Assembly (NCBI RefSeq): GCF_963966145.1
Contig: NC_091046.1
Span: forward strand, 17,050,001-17,114,000
DNA from: Tenebrio molitor
Lineage: Eukaryota > Arthropoda > Insecta > Coleoptera > Tenebrionidae
Length of the DNA stretch: 64,000 bases
Direction of reading: 5' to 3'
Shown here piece by piece: positions 45,516 through 57,171 of this stretch (the first letter of the stretch is position 1; each line of letters starts with the position of its first letter). The notes below the pieces were generated by a model that was not told the DNA's origin, made no database searches, and saw nothing but the letters and a program-made list of their open reading frames with translations. The translations under genes were made by a program, and so were the position numbers.

Positions 45516-45769
45516 ATTAATTTGATTCAGTTTGTCAGATTTGTCACAAGCGATTCAGGTATGGTTGCTTTGACACTGCCATCCTTACAAACACCAACAA
45601 TGAATTCCTGACTAGGTACGTATTTTTGTGGACAGCAGCGTCGAATGGGTGTGGATAGGGGTTAATTTATCCCCATTATTTTGGACCTAATAAAATGGGT
45701 TTTCTGGACTTGTTAGATCCTTCTAATGGCCCAGAATTTTTTTGGCAGGTTATATCGGAACCATCCTGT

Positions 45770-46320
45770 ATAACCTGAGTAGAGGATTAGTTAAAAAAAT
45801 AATGAACCTCTATAAGTATCATCCCTACAGAATTCAGTTGCTGTAAGAATTAAGTTATGTTATAACCACCATGACTGTAGATATTGGTCAGACAAATCTA
45901 CATTGGATGGAGTATTATTGGTGGGGTATTACAGGTCATTATGTTATCGGTCCTTCTTTTATTAATGCAATTTGACATTTGAAAGATATCTACAATTTTT
46001 GCAACAACAGGTTATTCTCAGACAACAAAAATATTCTGAAAATCGGGCAATTTCAGCTGAAACAATATGGTTTCAACAAGATGGAACGCCACCTCAGTTT
46101 GGACGTTGAGTGCGCCAATATTTAGATGAAATTTCTGGGCAAATAAACAAGGCGGAGGAGAACAATTGATTAGCCAGTTAGGTCACCCGACTTGACTCCG
46201 CTTAATTTTTTCTTGTGAGGTTATGTGAATAATCGCTTTCATCTCAACAGGTTACTAAACATCGAAGAATTAGAAGAACGCATAAAATTTGAAATTGCGA
46301 ATATTGGTGTGATTTTTTAA
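45770..46320 (+). pseudogene. Mariner-like transposase remnant
   Basis: Frames read MNLYKYHPYRIQ, RYWSDKSTLDG, WFQQDGTPPQFGR (second catalytic Asp), RQYLDEISGQI and LLNIEELEERIKFEIANI. Numerous stops and indels, and the first catalytic block is damaged. Confidence 0.75.
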
Positions 46321-46404
46321 ATTTCACATGTAACTTAATTTTATTAGGGCTAAGAAAAATGTAAAAAAAATATTCATACCGGGTGTAGAATGGATTTTGG
46401 TAAA

Positions 46405-46651
46405 GTTCTCCCAGAGCTGCAGCGGTTTTATGGCAGGGTACCATTGTATAAACGTTAACAACACCGACAATAGGTTTAAACCGCAAGTACAACCCCTAAT
46501 CGTAAATTCGTCCAAGTACTACCCTGTAAACTGACAGGTATAGAACGAAAATGATGATTGACAGGGGTCTGTTTATGTCGCGTATCGGCATCTCAACAGG
46601 CGTAATAATTACTATTGCCCTGCCATAAAACCGCTGCAGCTCTGGGAGAAC
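46405..46651. repeat. Perfect 34-bp inverted repeat 179 bp apart
   Basis: GTTCTCCCAGAGCTGCAGCG onward (46405-46438) is exactly complementary to 46618-46651. The spacer is unique. Confidence 0.85.
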
Positions 46652-46659
46652 TATACATA

Positions 46660-47001
46660 CAGGCTGTCCCAGAACTGGCGTACATCCCGTTAACCACGTG
46701 CTCCGCTCTTTCTGCTGAGAAAGATTTCACTAGAATTTTTTTGTTTAACCTTATAGTTTTTAAACTACAGCAATTTTAAGTTAGCTAATCACAACAGAAA
46801 GATTACAGATAAATCTACCGGGAGCTGTTGTTTCCTAGGAAATGCTGGATTGAATTAATATTTGTCTACGATGATTGGTTAAATTAAAATCGTTGTAAGT
46901 TAAAAACAAAAGGATTTAAACAATGTTTTTTTGCAGAATCAATTTCGGAATAAATATTTACATTTGCAGTTAACGGGATGTACGCCAGTTCTGGGACACT
47001 T
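46660..47001. mobile_element. 342-bp MITE with CAG(G)CTGTCCCAGAACTGG ends
   Basis: Terminal repeats of about 34 bp (TGTCCCAGAACTGGCGTACA) with TA at the left edge. Adjoins the preceding inverted repeat. Confidence 0.8.
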
Positions 47002-47027
47002 TACGTGTAATAGTAAAAATCCTCGGA

Positions 47028-47750
47028 TATTGGCTCCCCTAATTATTTTCCAACAAAACCTTAAATACAAAATTGTACCAAAATTCTTTTCTAACACCTT
47101 CTGGTTCTGTTAGAGAAGAAAAATTAAATATTAAAAATCTATCGATAAAATAGTAATAGCCATGGCTCCCGACAACAATAAAGTTCATTTTTTGACAAAC
47201 GTAACAAGTTTGCTGATTCCTCAAAGAATGAACTCTTTTAACAAAGAAGAGAAAGTTAACTTCGTAAAATGGTATTACTCCGGATTGTCTTTTAGAGACA
47301 TGCAAGCAACATTTCCTGCATTCTATCCTGAGCGACCAATTCCAAGTTTGACATGTCAAATATGTATCATACATTGTCATCTTTGGTTGTCAGTGTTGTC
47401 ACCTTGGTTACACTTCACAGCTATTGCTATTTTGTCAAATTCTTCAATTCTTTTTTCCATTATTGTGTACTTCCGGAAGATGTTAAAAAACAAAAAAAAA
47501 CTAGAATAGAGAACCATTTTTAAAACTCTCCAACTTTTGCATTTAATGCTTTGTTCTAAAATAATTAGACAAATAGTAAAAATCTTTGTTAATATTAAAA
47601 AAAAAATAAATAAACGAGAGATCAAAGCTGCACCTTTTGAGCCCCCATATCTTCAAATCTATTAGGTATAGAATTCTTTAATTATTTTTCTCAGTATTTG
47701 ACATTGTCCCAATGAGTTGTACTGCGAATTTTGGGACACCCAGTATAACA
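47028..47750 (+). pseudogene. Transposase N-terminal (helix-turn-helix) fragment
   Basis: 47228-47352 encodes MNSFNKEEKVNFVKWYYSGL then SFRDMQATFPAFYPERPIPS. This is the N-terminal helix-turn-helix seen in many insect mariner-like transposases. The DNA at 47035-47110 resembles 50690-50790. No catalytic core follows. Confidence 0.65.
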
Positions 47751-47940
47751 AATCAACTTGCACGAAAATTGACATTTTTTTCTTTCTGACGTTTATCAAC
47801 TAGCGTTAAACAATTGTTACTATGACAAAACAACATTCTTTGGACCCACGGAATAACCGTCAAGGGTGTATTCACTTATCAATATATTGCCACTATGCAA
47901 CATTGGCGATTGCTATTGGCTAAATTTATGATGCGTTATA

Positions 47941-48131
47941 CAGGGTGATTTTGAAAGTTGTGCAGATATTTTAATCACGAGCTACTGGCTTCATGTAGAA
48001 CTCGTAAAAAATGTCAAAAAATAAAATGACATTTATTTTTTGAGCTACATTTTTTTTTAATTGCTTTTAGTCTTCTACGTTGTCAAACAACCTCGTAGGT
48101 AAAATTTCAGCACATTTTAAAAATACACCCT
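47941..48131. mobile_element. 191-bp MITE with CAGGGTGATTTTGAAA ends
   Basis: TA-flanked. CAGGGTGATTTTGAAAGTTG and its diverged inverse ending ACACCCTG. Confidence 0.75.
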
Positions 48132-48913
48132 GTATATCATATTTTATAAAACGTACACCAATGGTGTTTCCTTGTTTTAAAGCATATTTCCTATAGGTTA
48201 CTTCGCATTGGCGAACGATAGTCAACTTTTTTTTTTTTTTGGACACAGACTTCGTCTCGATTTTTCAACTTTTGTGTTATGGCACTTGCTAACCGTATAT
48301 CCCATAACGTTTTTCGCGCAATCGCTTATACGAAAAAAAATGGCTTCGAAGTAATTTTTTTGAAAGGAATATTTTGTAGACGTTAATGTCATTAATGACT
48401 TACCTCTGTAGGTATCGGTGTCGTTATTTATTTACAGCATTAGGGTTGTTAAGTTCAACTTTCAGATTGTGTCAACAACAATAATTGTAAGTAGCTATAA
48501 CACGATTGCGCAAAAAAATTTATTATTCGCGACTGTACCCATCCAATATGCACCTATTAGCCGTTCACGATTGTTTTAAACACGCAGCAGGCGAAGATTT
48601 TTTTTGTTAGATTGGCGTCAGATCGTTTCATATAACGTTTCGTTTTTAAATATTCGCCTTGTTGTCAATTCCGTCATTAATTTAGCTAGTAATAATAATT
48701 TACCCATTTTAATACATTAGGAATGTTCTTAAACGAGAACTGCGCTACAAATATGTATGTTTCACTTTAATTAAAGTTTTAAATTATTGTTCCTAATGCG
48801 CATTTATTTAAAAAATATAGTAAACTGGCAGAAATGTTCGGTTCAGTTATAACCTAAAATAGATTTATCATGACAAACCACAATACTGCCAACTAAAACG
48901 TCAGATTTTCATA
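48132..48913. other. Unassigned DNA
   Basis: Contains a GATAGTCAACTTTTTTTT scrap shared with 6320-6350. CCGTTCACGATTGTTTTAAA near 48562 has an inverse near 49430, so it may belong to a larger element around 48914-49413. Confidence 0.35.
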
Positions 48914-49413
48914 AAGTCTATTCAAAAAACATCTGGACTGTCAAAATGAAAATTGGAGTTGTTAGGTTGGGTAAATCACTAGTTATTTTCATATTGCCCG
49001 GTCGGTATCTATGATTTTTTGATTTTTCAAACTAATCATTTGTTTAAATTGACATTGTCAAATAAATTGCAAAATTATTTAAGTATTTAAGTAAAAAGGT
49101 CAAAATAGAAAATTCAAAACGAACTATGGTGGTGCGAGAGAAGAGGGCCATACAAATGATTACATATATTATAAAGCCATACCTTCAACAAAAAAACGTT
49201 TCTGATTTTAATCCAACTGTGGAGAAACAGCATCTTGCATTGTTGTTGTTGCATTAGTTCAATGATTAAAAAGGAAAACATAACCTAAATATATTTTGTA
49301 ACTAGAATTTGACGTGGGTACACTCTAGCGAAAAATGTTTATACCCAAGTACAGTCAAAACAAGCATTTTATTTAAAATTTAATTTTGACAGTCCAGGTT
49401 TTTTGAATTTACT
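48914..49413. mobile_element. 500-bp inverted-repeat element
   Basis: AGTCTATTCAAAAAACATCT at 48914 and its inverse ending at 49413 give 31-33-bp arms with several mismatches. Non-coding. Confidence 0.6.
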
Positions 49414-49468
49414 ATAGATAGTACGAATTTGAAACAATCGTGAATGGTATAATCAACAACTGCTTTTA

Positions 49469-49520
49469 TGTTCTTAGCACAGTAGATTTACTCATGAGTA
49501 AATCTACTGTGTTCTTAGCA
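49469..49520. repeat. 30-bp perfect palindrome flanked by 11-bp direct repeats
   Basis: 49480-49509 is a perfect palindrome (CAGTAGATTTACTC plus ATGAGTAAATCTACTG). TGTTCTTAGCA occurs immediately on both sides (49469-49479 and 49510-49520). Confidence 0.9.
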
Positions 49521-49904
49521 CGACCTGCTGTATTATAACCGGCCTGTTCAAAAGTGTAATTTGAGTGATCCCCGCAGAGCGCTAGTGTACGGGTGCTTTT
49601 TGGGGATATTATTCATCTTAAGTTTTTGTCACCGAACGTTTTTCTCGTTCAAATGACATTCGAATTTAAAATCCAAAATCAAAAATACAATTGTGTTCAG
49701 TACTGTTTTAGAAAGAAAATATGAACTTACTGTTCTCAATCTTAACTCTAAGATCATGTCTAAACATATTTTTCCCCATTTTTATTTTTTAGAAGCGCCC
49801 GTACTGTGGCGCCCTCATCGGCGAAAATTGTCTCTTTCTCGGAAACATTTTCGCAATGCTTTTTTAATGAAATGAACAGGCCGGTTATTATACAGCAGGT
49901 CGTG
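49519..49904. mobile_element. MITE with CACGACCTGCTGTAT ends and 8-bp duplication
   Basis: About 32-bp inverted repeats (CACGACCTGCTGTATTATAA) with GTTCTTAG directly outside each end (49511-49518 and 49905-49912). An 8-bp target duplication is typical of hAT and P superfamilies. Confidence 0.8.
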
Positions 49905-49912
49905 GTTCTTAG

Positions 49913-50628
49913 GCAACTAAATAAAAAACTGTAATTGTGGCTGTAATTAAAACGTCAAGATACGATTCTCTATAAACGTCACTGTCAAATAAAATACGTA
50001 ACCTAAAGTAAATTTAACTTGGTAAGTGAATATAAATATACAAAACAAACGTTGAAGTTCTGTTGTACGATACAAATAGATGTTATTTAGCTAGTGAAAG
50101 TGCATTAACAATAAGTTAAAGTTTTGAAGCAAATTTGACTTTAAAAAAGTTTCAGAAAATTTCGAAAAAAGAGATATTAGTTTAGCAAATATGTACTTAC
50201 GATAATCCAATTTTTCGCAACAAACACTTGATAAAGTAGTCCAAAATTCTTAATGTTATTCCGACAATTAGAAAGAAAATCGACAAGAAAAACATTTCGA
50301 AATATCCAACGTTACAAAATGTTATCGTTAACATTGGTTTGTTATTTACAGAAGTAAAAATTTCGACTTATAAGCTAGGTAAGTAAAAACACAATTTAGA
50401 TTTCTCATGAATTACTAATAAGATTAATCATAATTCGTTCATTATCAGTTTGGACAACTATGATAATTACGTGATGATAATTTATGAAAAATATATGTAG
50501 ATTTCTCGTTATTGTAAAATTTGATGTCACTTCAACTGAGTCATAAAAAACAAGTATCAATATGTTTTACCTTATTATGAATCGCACAACAAGAAAAAAG
50601 TAATGAGAAGCATACCTACCTACATCTA
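49913..50628. other. Unassigned DNA
   Basis: AT-rich, nothing recognised. Confidence 0.4.
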
Positions 50629-50685
50629 CCGGGTGTAGAATTGGTTTACGGGACATAGGATTTTACATGTAAAAATAAGGAGATC

Positions 50686-51275
50686 CAATTATTGGCTCCC
50701 CTAATAATTTTATGGTAAAATGGTTAAAATGAAAGTTAGAGAGAATTAAAAGTACTGTCTAATTCCACTCTTTGTTTTTTTCTAACATCTTGTGGTACTG
50801 AAAGAAAAGCAAGAAAGGAGTTAAGACAAAAATACTAAAAAGCAGTACGAGCAATGAAATTTGACTTCTAAAATTATTTGTCGGGTGGTTTCACTGTTAT
50901 TTAATTTTCTTTTGATCTGCCCTTCAAATAAACTCGTACATGACTACAGGACGAATGAAAAGATATCTTCCATTAAATGTTCCAATTCTTCGAATTGTTT
51001 CTATGGCTGAAATTGGTCTGTCGGGGAAACCTGAAGCAAATGTTGCTTGGAAGTTTCTTAAAGAAGATCCTCCATAATACCATTTAAAGAAAGAAATAAA
51101 ATTTCATGCCTAGTAGTACTTTTTAGTATTTTTGTGTTAACTCTTTTCTTGCCTTTCTTTCAGTACCACAAGATGTTAGAATAAAACTAAAATTGAAATT
51201 AGATAGTTATTTTAATTCCCTCTAACTTTCATTTTAACTATTTTGCCATAAAATTGTTAGGGGAGCCAATAATTT
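50686..51275. mobile_element. 590-bp element with about 180-bp inverted arms
   Basis: ATTATTGGCTCCCCTAATAA at the left and TTGTTAGGGGAGCCAATAAT at the right. The arms match over about 180 bp, including CTTGTGGTACTGAAAGAAA. Confidence 0.8.
50935..51090 (-). pseudogene. Transposase N-terminal fragment
   Basis: A - strand frame reads FKWYYGGSSLRN, FQATFASGFPDRPISAIETI and RRIGTFNGR, paralogous to the fragment at 47228-47352. Confidence 0.65.
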
Positions 51276-52333
51276 AAAAACTCTTTTTCTACTTCCTTCT
51301 CTAAAGTGTCACATTTTGCACTGACAAATAGTGTACAAAACGTCACTTTAAAAACGATTGTTCATTAGTCACAACTTGGTGTCCCTTCGGGCGTTTTCGG
51401 GATATTAAACACGCTCGAAGTTTCTTTAAACACGGCTTGAATTTTTTGGACATATACTCAATTTCATATAAATGTGCATCTAAGCAAGCCATGAAAATCT
51501 GATTTTCTGTTGGTAGTAAAGCTAAAGCTAGTGACTTTAACTTTCAAAGTTGCTTGCTCTGCGCGAACCCGATTTGACTAATTTTTTAGATTTTGTCCAT
51601 TTTAACATTGCTGATTTCAAAAGCAATGTTACGTCTTTTTACTGATTAAATTAAAGTGATTCTTATTTGTTTTTGTCTGTGATATTTTTACCAAGTAAAG
51701 ATTTATTGGACATGACCTTCATAAATGTGACTTTTGTAATGTAACTAAATTAAAGGTGCTTTTACAAATGCACAGCTCATTTGATGAACATTTATATGAA
51801 ATCAATTATATTTAGCTCTAGATCAAGTTGGTATTTTGACGTTTATCAGTTTCGCATCCGGCGCGAAAGAAAACGTCATTGCAGTGGAATAATTCGTTGT
51901 ATTTTTCAAATATGGACCTGAAGCCACCAACAGTTTGTATCCTGAGAAATATATATATTCCTATTTGGTATGTTCATTTAGTTTGTATGTTTAAATTAAC
52001 GTTTAATAAAAAAGTTGCTTGTTTCGTTTGTGTGTTCCATTTGTTAATTTGGTCGTAGAAAAAGTATAGTATTCAACTCGTTTATAAACTTCTCTAGACA
52101 CTTGTTTATTAAACACTCGCTCCGCTACGCTTCGCTCGCGCCTAACATAAAACGCGTGTCTAAAGTGCCGTTTATAAATCTTGTTGCATAATATACTATT
52201 ATTTCTACATGTAAAATCGTATGTCTCGTAAACCAATTCTACACCCGGTATGTATATTACTTTGACGCTTTATCATTTTTACTCTTTTATTTCCCACTAA
52301 TACCCGGTGGCACGGCAATTTTGCCGGAGTACA

Positions 52334-52622
52334 TATAGTCCTACAGAAACTCTAGTGGAATTCGACTTTGGTTGTAAATTTATGTTTGTCACTTGAAAAA
52401 TAGAATTTTATGCTGCAGCAATAATCCTACTGATAAATACTAATGACAATGAGGTTCGTCAGTTTGGGGTTTGTAACGTTAGCTTCAGGCAGGCATGTTA
52501 CAGGTAGTAGTAGTTGTATTTATGACAAAGGTTATTATTTGATGATAAAATCTTATTCTTCGGTTGTTGTTGTTAAATTTACAACCAAAGTCGAATTCCA
52601 CTAGAATTTCTGTAGGACTATA
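52334..52622. mobile_element. 289-bp MITE with 49-bp inverted repeats
   Basis: TATAGTCCTACAGAAACTCT (from 52334) against 52574-52622 shows a single mismatch over 49 bp. Non-coding interior. Confidence 0.85.
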
Positions 52623-52719
52623 CACTATTGCGGATATTACAATCAAGTAATAGTGCAGTGCTAATCAACATAATTACCGGCGTCTCGCCTCCACATTTTG
52701 ACTTTCTTGTGTTTTATTA

Positions 52720-53300
52720 AGTTCTGTGTCAATGTTAAGGAACTGCCTCACGATATGGACATGAGTATAATAATAGATATGTATACCTTTTTGAATTTCA
52801 ACTACCAATGTGTTCCCTAAATCCAGAATTTTTAAATTTAAAAAAAGAGATTGCGGTACTATTCCCGTTGCTGAAATTATAAATGGTAAAATCGAAATTT
52901 TTTCTAAACGCTAAAGATTTCTCATAGCAACGGAGAGCTCTAAATATTTATTAATTTTTGTGTTATATGTCTGTGTTATATTGTGTGAATTTGGAACAGC
53001 TATATCTATTGCTTTTGTTGTTTATTTAAAATAATAATGTCTGGTCTGTTATGCTTAATATGAATGTCAGTTAAAACTATTCGATCAAATTATAATTTAT
53101 ATAATGTGGTTGTGTATTCTTTAATAAATTGAATTTAACAGCTAAATTTATGTGTTTAATTTTAGCGAATATATCATGACGTTTCTTATATTCGCTTTGA
53201 GCCAAAGCGGTGCAAGAAGAAATGATGTGTTGAATTGTTTCCCCTTCAGTTCCGCAAATCCTACATTTATCAATTATCGATTGCAAACCGCATATGTGTT
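52720..53300 (-). pseudogene. R4/Dong-like LINE 3' fragment
   Basis: Reading the - strand: CRICGTEGETIQHIISSCTA then LAQSEYKKRHD (53286-53180), then after a frameshift NNKSIYLIDVA-like and FRKNFDFTIYNFSNGNS-like fragments. CRxC..E(T)IQH..S.C..LA..EY..RHD is the zinc-knuckle and endonuclease-like C-terminus of this LINE group. Confidence 0.7.
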
Positions 53301-54397
53301 TTTTATAATTTCTTGTATTTATAACACGATCTTGTATTGCAAATATAAAACCCTCCGAGGTTATGAAACTATGATAGAGAAATAAAATCCGTGATTAGAA
53401 TTTAATTAAAATGTTTTGATGTAAAGATATACATAACGTGTACTAAATTTGAACTGCATCGAACAAAATGTAATTTTTAAAGTGATAGTTTTTTGCCTGC
53501 TGTACCTAGGTAATTAATTTTAACAAAAAAGTAATACCCAATTTTTGTGGCGGTGAACAGTATTTTTATGCATCTATAATAAATACTTTCATATAAATAT
53601 AATTTAGTTTTAAAGTAGGTAATTTTCGTACTTGTCATAAGTGATGGGCTCGGTTCAGGAGTAAATAATAACGCCTTCTGAGACTAGTAATGAAAAAAAA
53701 AATATGTATACATCCAAACTTTCCAAGAAGTAATTGACAAAATGTCCCAAATCTGATGAATTTGGGTTGGATTGCTCAGCAACGAATGTGATAATAAAAA
53801 TTAAATTACATAATTAAATATTTTTTTAAATTTTTTAAATGTTCGACTTAAACAGAATGCTTCGTGAAAAGTGTGGGTATGAAAATGGCTAATAGTAAAA
53901 AGGGTCCTCATCTCAAAATCGTAACTCTATACTAACCCAATGTAAACGCAAATTACTCGTAAAAACTTCAAATTTGAAGTTGAAACGCTGCTCGACGGTT
54001 CTATCGATTCCTTTTGACATAATCAAATGAGGAAAATTTTGATTTTTCGATTAAGGGCCCGATTTCAAGTCATGGTGGCAAATAGGTCGTGCAGCGCAAA
54101 TGTGTAGCTATCTTTGTCCTACACATTAATTACCAATATGCGTCATCTTTCTCTCTTGCGCCGTTACCACGACAATAACAAATGCGACCGTCGCAAGTCA
54201 ACTTGAAATCGGCCTCTAAGGCCATAAATTGGTCATTACGATTTACGATTAAACAAACAGAATTTCATAATTACTCGTAGCGGTCTCATTTTTAATTTGT
54301 TTGAGTTCTAAAGTAATCATGAATGTATAATCTAGTGAGGAGAAATCTTCGTTAAATTCTGACATACGAGGCAAAATAAAAAACTGAACTCAATCCG
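53301..54397. other. Unassigned DNA
   Basis: Only a right-end scrap of the CACTACTAG MITE at about 53655-53700 (CGCCTTCTGAGACTAGTAAT) is recognisable. Confidence 0.4.
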
Positions 54398-55383
54398 AGG
54401 GGTGACTGTTAGTGAATGGACAGTGAGGCGAACCTAACACCTCGCAGACCTGCAACTGGTCCAAAGCTGACTGCAGCTCATCGACAAGCACGGCTTCGTT
54501 TCGCACGGGAGCATCTGAATTGGACCTTAGACCATAGACCATGTCTCTTCTGTTCTCCGATGAGACCAGGATATGTCTCAACGACAACGATGGATTAGGA
54601 CGAGTGTACCGGTGTTGGAACTTCGTCCAACCACTTTTGCAACACCCCCTCTGTCGAAGGGGTGGGGACATCAACCCTCGACGACAGATCGACACATAGG
54701 CAAGATCAACTTAACACTCGAGACAAGACTCGTCTCAATGCAAACACCTTCTTGTTACTTGTTTTATATTATTCAATAAATTGTTAGTTTATCCAATATG
54801 CGACTATCAATTTTGGTCCTTCGACACAAGTGAACAACCGGCGACCCGGAGAGCGATTTGTCCAGTGCTGCATCGATGAACCTGTCAGTTATGGCGGTGG
54901 TTCCTATATGATTTGGGGTGGGATATCTGTGGAAGGACGAACTGAACCTGTCTTCATCGTTGGGGCAGCCCGTGGTCGCAATAGTTTGACAGCTGCAAGG
55001 TATGTCGAAGAGATTTTGGCAGACCATGTGGTGCTCTATGTTGGGTTTGTGGGCAACCAGTTCATGTTAATGCATGACAATGCAAAGCCACATACTGCGA
55101 GAATCACCAGAGAGTACCTTGCGGAAGTGGGACTTCGAGTTTTAGAGTGACCAGCAGTCCTGATCTAAACCCCATCGAACATCTGTGGGACGAGCTCAAG
55201 AGAAGAGTTCGAGCCAGAATTCCTGTTGCTACGTTCATCCCAGAACTGATTGTTGCAGTGGAAGAAGAGTGGCATAACATTCCACAAGAAAGAATAGTAA
55301 ATTTGATTAGGTCAATGCCCAAGCTGTTGTTCGAGCGAGGGGAGGTAATACGCGATAGTAAAATTAAAGAATTGTTGCTATAG
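54398..55383 (+). pseudogene. Tc1-like transposase, broken
   Basis: LTPRRPATGPKLTAAHRQAR and LRFAREHLNW, then after a frameshift LLFSDETRICLNDNDG (first catalytic Asp), are at 54420-54600. About 150 bp of unrelated or scrambled sequence follows. The core then resumes with SYMIWGGISVEGRTEPVF, MLMHDNAKPHTA (second Asp) and, after a frameshift at 55147, SPDLNPIEHLWDELKRRV (the Glu of DD34E). The C-terminus ends at 55383. At least three disablements. I found no matching terminal repeats. Confidence 0.85.
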
Positions 55384-55600
55384 TCTTGTTTAATTTCATT
55401 GTAAGACGCTATACTTGAGAAATGCATTCAACCTTGTGTGTGAGGGTGGGCTGATTTCTTTGCTCGCAAGTGTATTAATCATTGCTAATATAGGTTTTTT
55501 TTTAAATATGCATCTAACAGGCCTATTTTTGGCACGCTTGGAATCAATTATTTCAGGTAACAAAGCGCCCATATAAAAATTTTCTAATTGTTGTACAATA

Positions 55601-55771
55601 CAGGGTGATTTACGAGGAATAATGAGCCCGATGGAATAGAAAATGCAACCCGCAATTCATCAGGAGAAAAACCCGGACATTTACCGCTTCGATGTCCGGA
55701 TTTTTGTTCCAATGTATTGTGGGTTGCATTTTCTATTCCGCCGGGCTCATTATTCCTCGTAAATCACCCTG
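55601..55771. mobile_element. 171-bp palindromic MITE
   Basis: CAGGGTGATTTACGAGGAAT and its exact inverse, next to TA on both sides. Almost the whole element is self-complementary (GCCCG(A/G)(T/C)GGAATAGAAAATG). Confidence 0.85.
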
Positions 55772-57171
55772 TATATTTGCTCCAAAAGTTATCATATTTT
55801 TGGACTATCCCATAGGTACTTCTTTTTTTTTGTGTAGACGACAAAATAACACTGTTTCCGCTTTGTAATATGTAACTGGCCTTGAACTTGATACATACAC
55901 GGTTGCTAAAAAGTATGGATATGTACAGCTAAATATTTTCAAAACGGTTTAGCAGAGCTCGTTGAAATTTGGCACACAGTTAGAAGTATTTAAATTCTAT
56001 CATATGAGTTTTTTTTTTCAATTTTCTAACATCATTTTTTTTGAAGATACAAGGCTAACTTGATTTTTTTTAAATGGCATGTGTAGTCAAGTTTAATATT
56101 TTTGAAAGTGTATTTTTTTGTGAATTCGGTGATGTAACACATGCCCACATCGCCCACATCACTGAATTAACAAAAAAATTCTCTTTTTAAAAATATTAAA
56201 TTTGACCCCCCGTGTCATTTCAGTTTTGTACACAAAGTAATTTGATACGTAGGGTTTTTAACAACACTACAACAGTATATCTTAAATGATGCATATCTAA
56301 AGCTTTTTAAAACCATCTAAAATAATTCCGACTTCCATGGATGTTGATGTTCCATTCCAGTTTTTATAACACATATGGAAAGGAGTTTGTTCAGGCCGTT
56401 AGCCCTACCACTGGTGGGGGTTACCACCCCCCCTAACGCAAACCCTTGTTAGATTTGTACGCACTTGCACAACTGAAGAATAAAACGAGAAACATCATCT
56501 CAATAAGTCTTTCTTTTACTTCACCAATTTTAAAGCGCCAAACGATATCGCAATTGGTCCTTCGAGAAAACGCGAACAGAGTTCTTTCGTTTGACTTTTC
56601 ATAGATTTTACAAATTTTACAAAATTTATTTTATACACCGACATACATATTCTGAAATAAGTTTGGAAAAAAATAATCTTCATTATTATAATCTTTACAA
56701 CCTACCCTAAACCCATTGCAAGTGAAGAAGCTAATTTCTCGTTCCCAAACTATAACTACTTCCCCAGCTTCTTCTCACTCAATGATAAAAACCTCGTTAT
56801 CAAAGGATCGATTTCTAATGTATTGATTTTCATATAATCTGCTTCAAATTTTTGAAATTTATTATTATTTAAATTCATAGCCTGTGATCCGAAAATAATC
56901 ATTGGTCCTATAAGTTCCCACAATTTTACCTGTACCTCTACCACTAGACCGCTACCTAGTAGAAACTACGAGATCTCCAAAACTAAAAAAATAATATTTC
57001 TCTCCAAGAAAATTTGCATTTTACAATACCTGGAAGACCGCTCTCAGCATTTTGCGACGGTAAGTAACTCCCGCTGAGAAGGTTCAGCTGTCATGATAGA
57101 TTCAACATTTACAGAGTATGCAACCCAAATTCCTCGAAACTGAAATTTTTACTTTGAGATGAGTTTTACCC
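55772..57171. other. Unassigned DNA with a possible LTR/primer-site remnant
   Basis: At about 56395-56600 a stretch runs through CAACTGAAGAATAAAACGAG to CAATTGGTCCTTCGAGAAAA. This resembles the LTR end and leader of insect BEL/Pao or Gypsy elements, but no paired LTR, gag or pol was found. The rest is AT-rich and uninformative. Confidence 0.3.

Larger units (their letters stand above)
50629..52248. mobile_element. 1.6-kb element with CCGGGTGTAGAATTGGTTTA ends
   Basis: About 50-bp inverted repeats at 50629-50680 and 52197-52248, TA-flanked. It contains a nested long-armed element (50686-51275) and an inverted pair GTGTCTAAAG..TTTATAAA near 52080-52190. Confidence 0.75.

Noticed and set aside
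56395..56600. Calling a full LTR retrotransposon
   Set aside because: Only an LTR-like leader motif is present, with no paired LTR, gag or pol, so it was left as a low-confidence remark.
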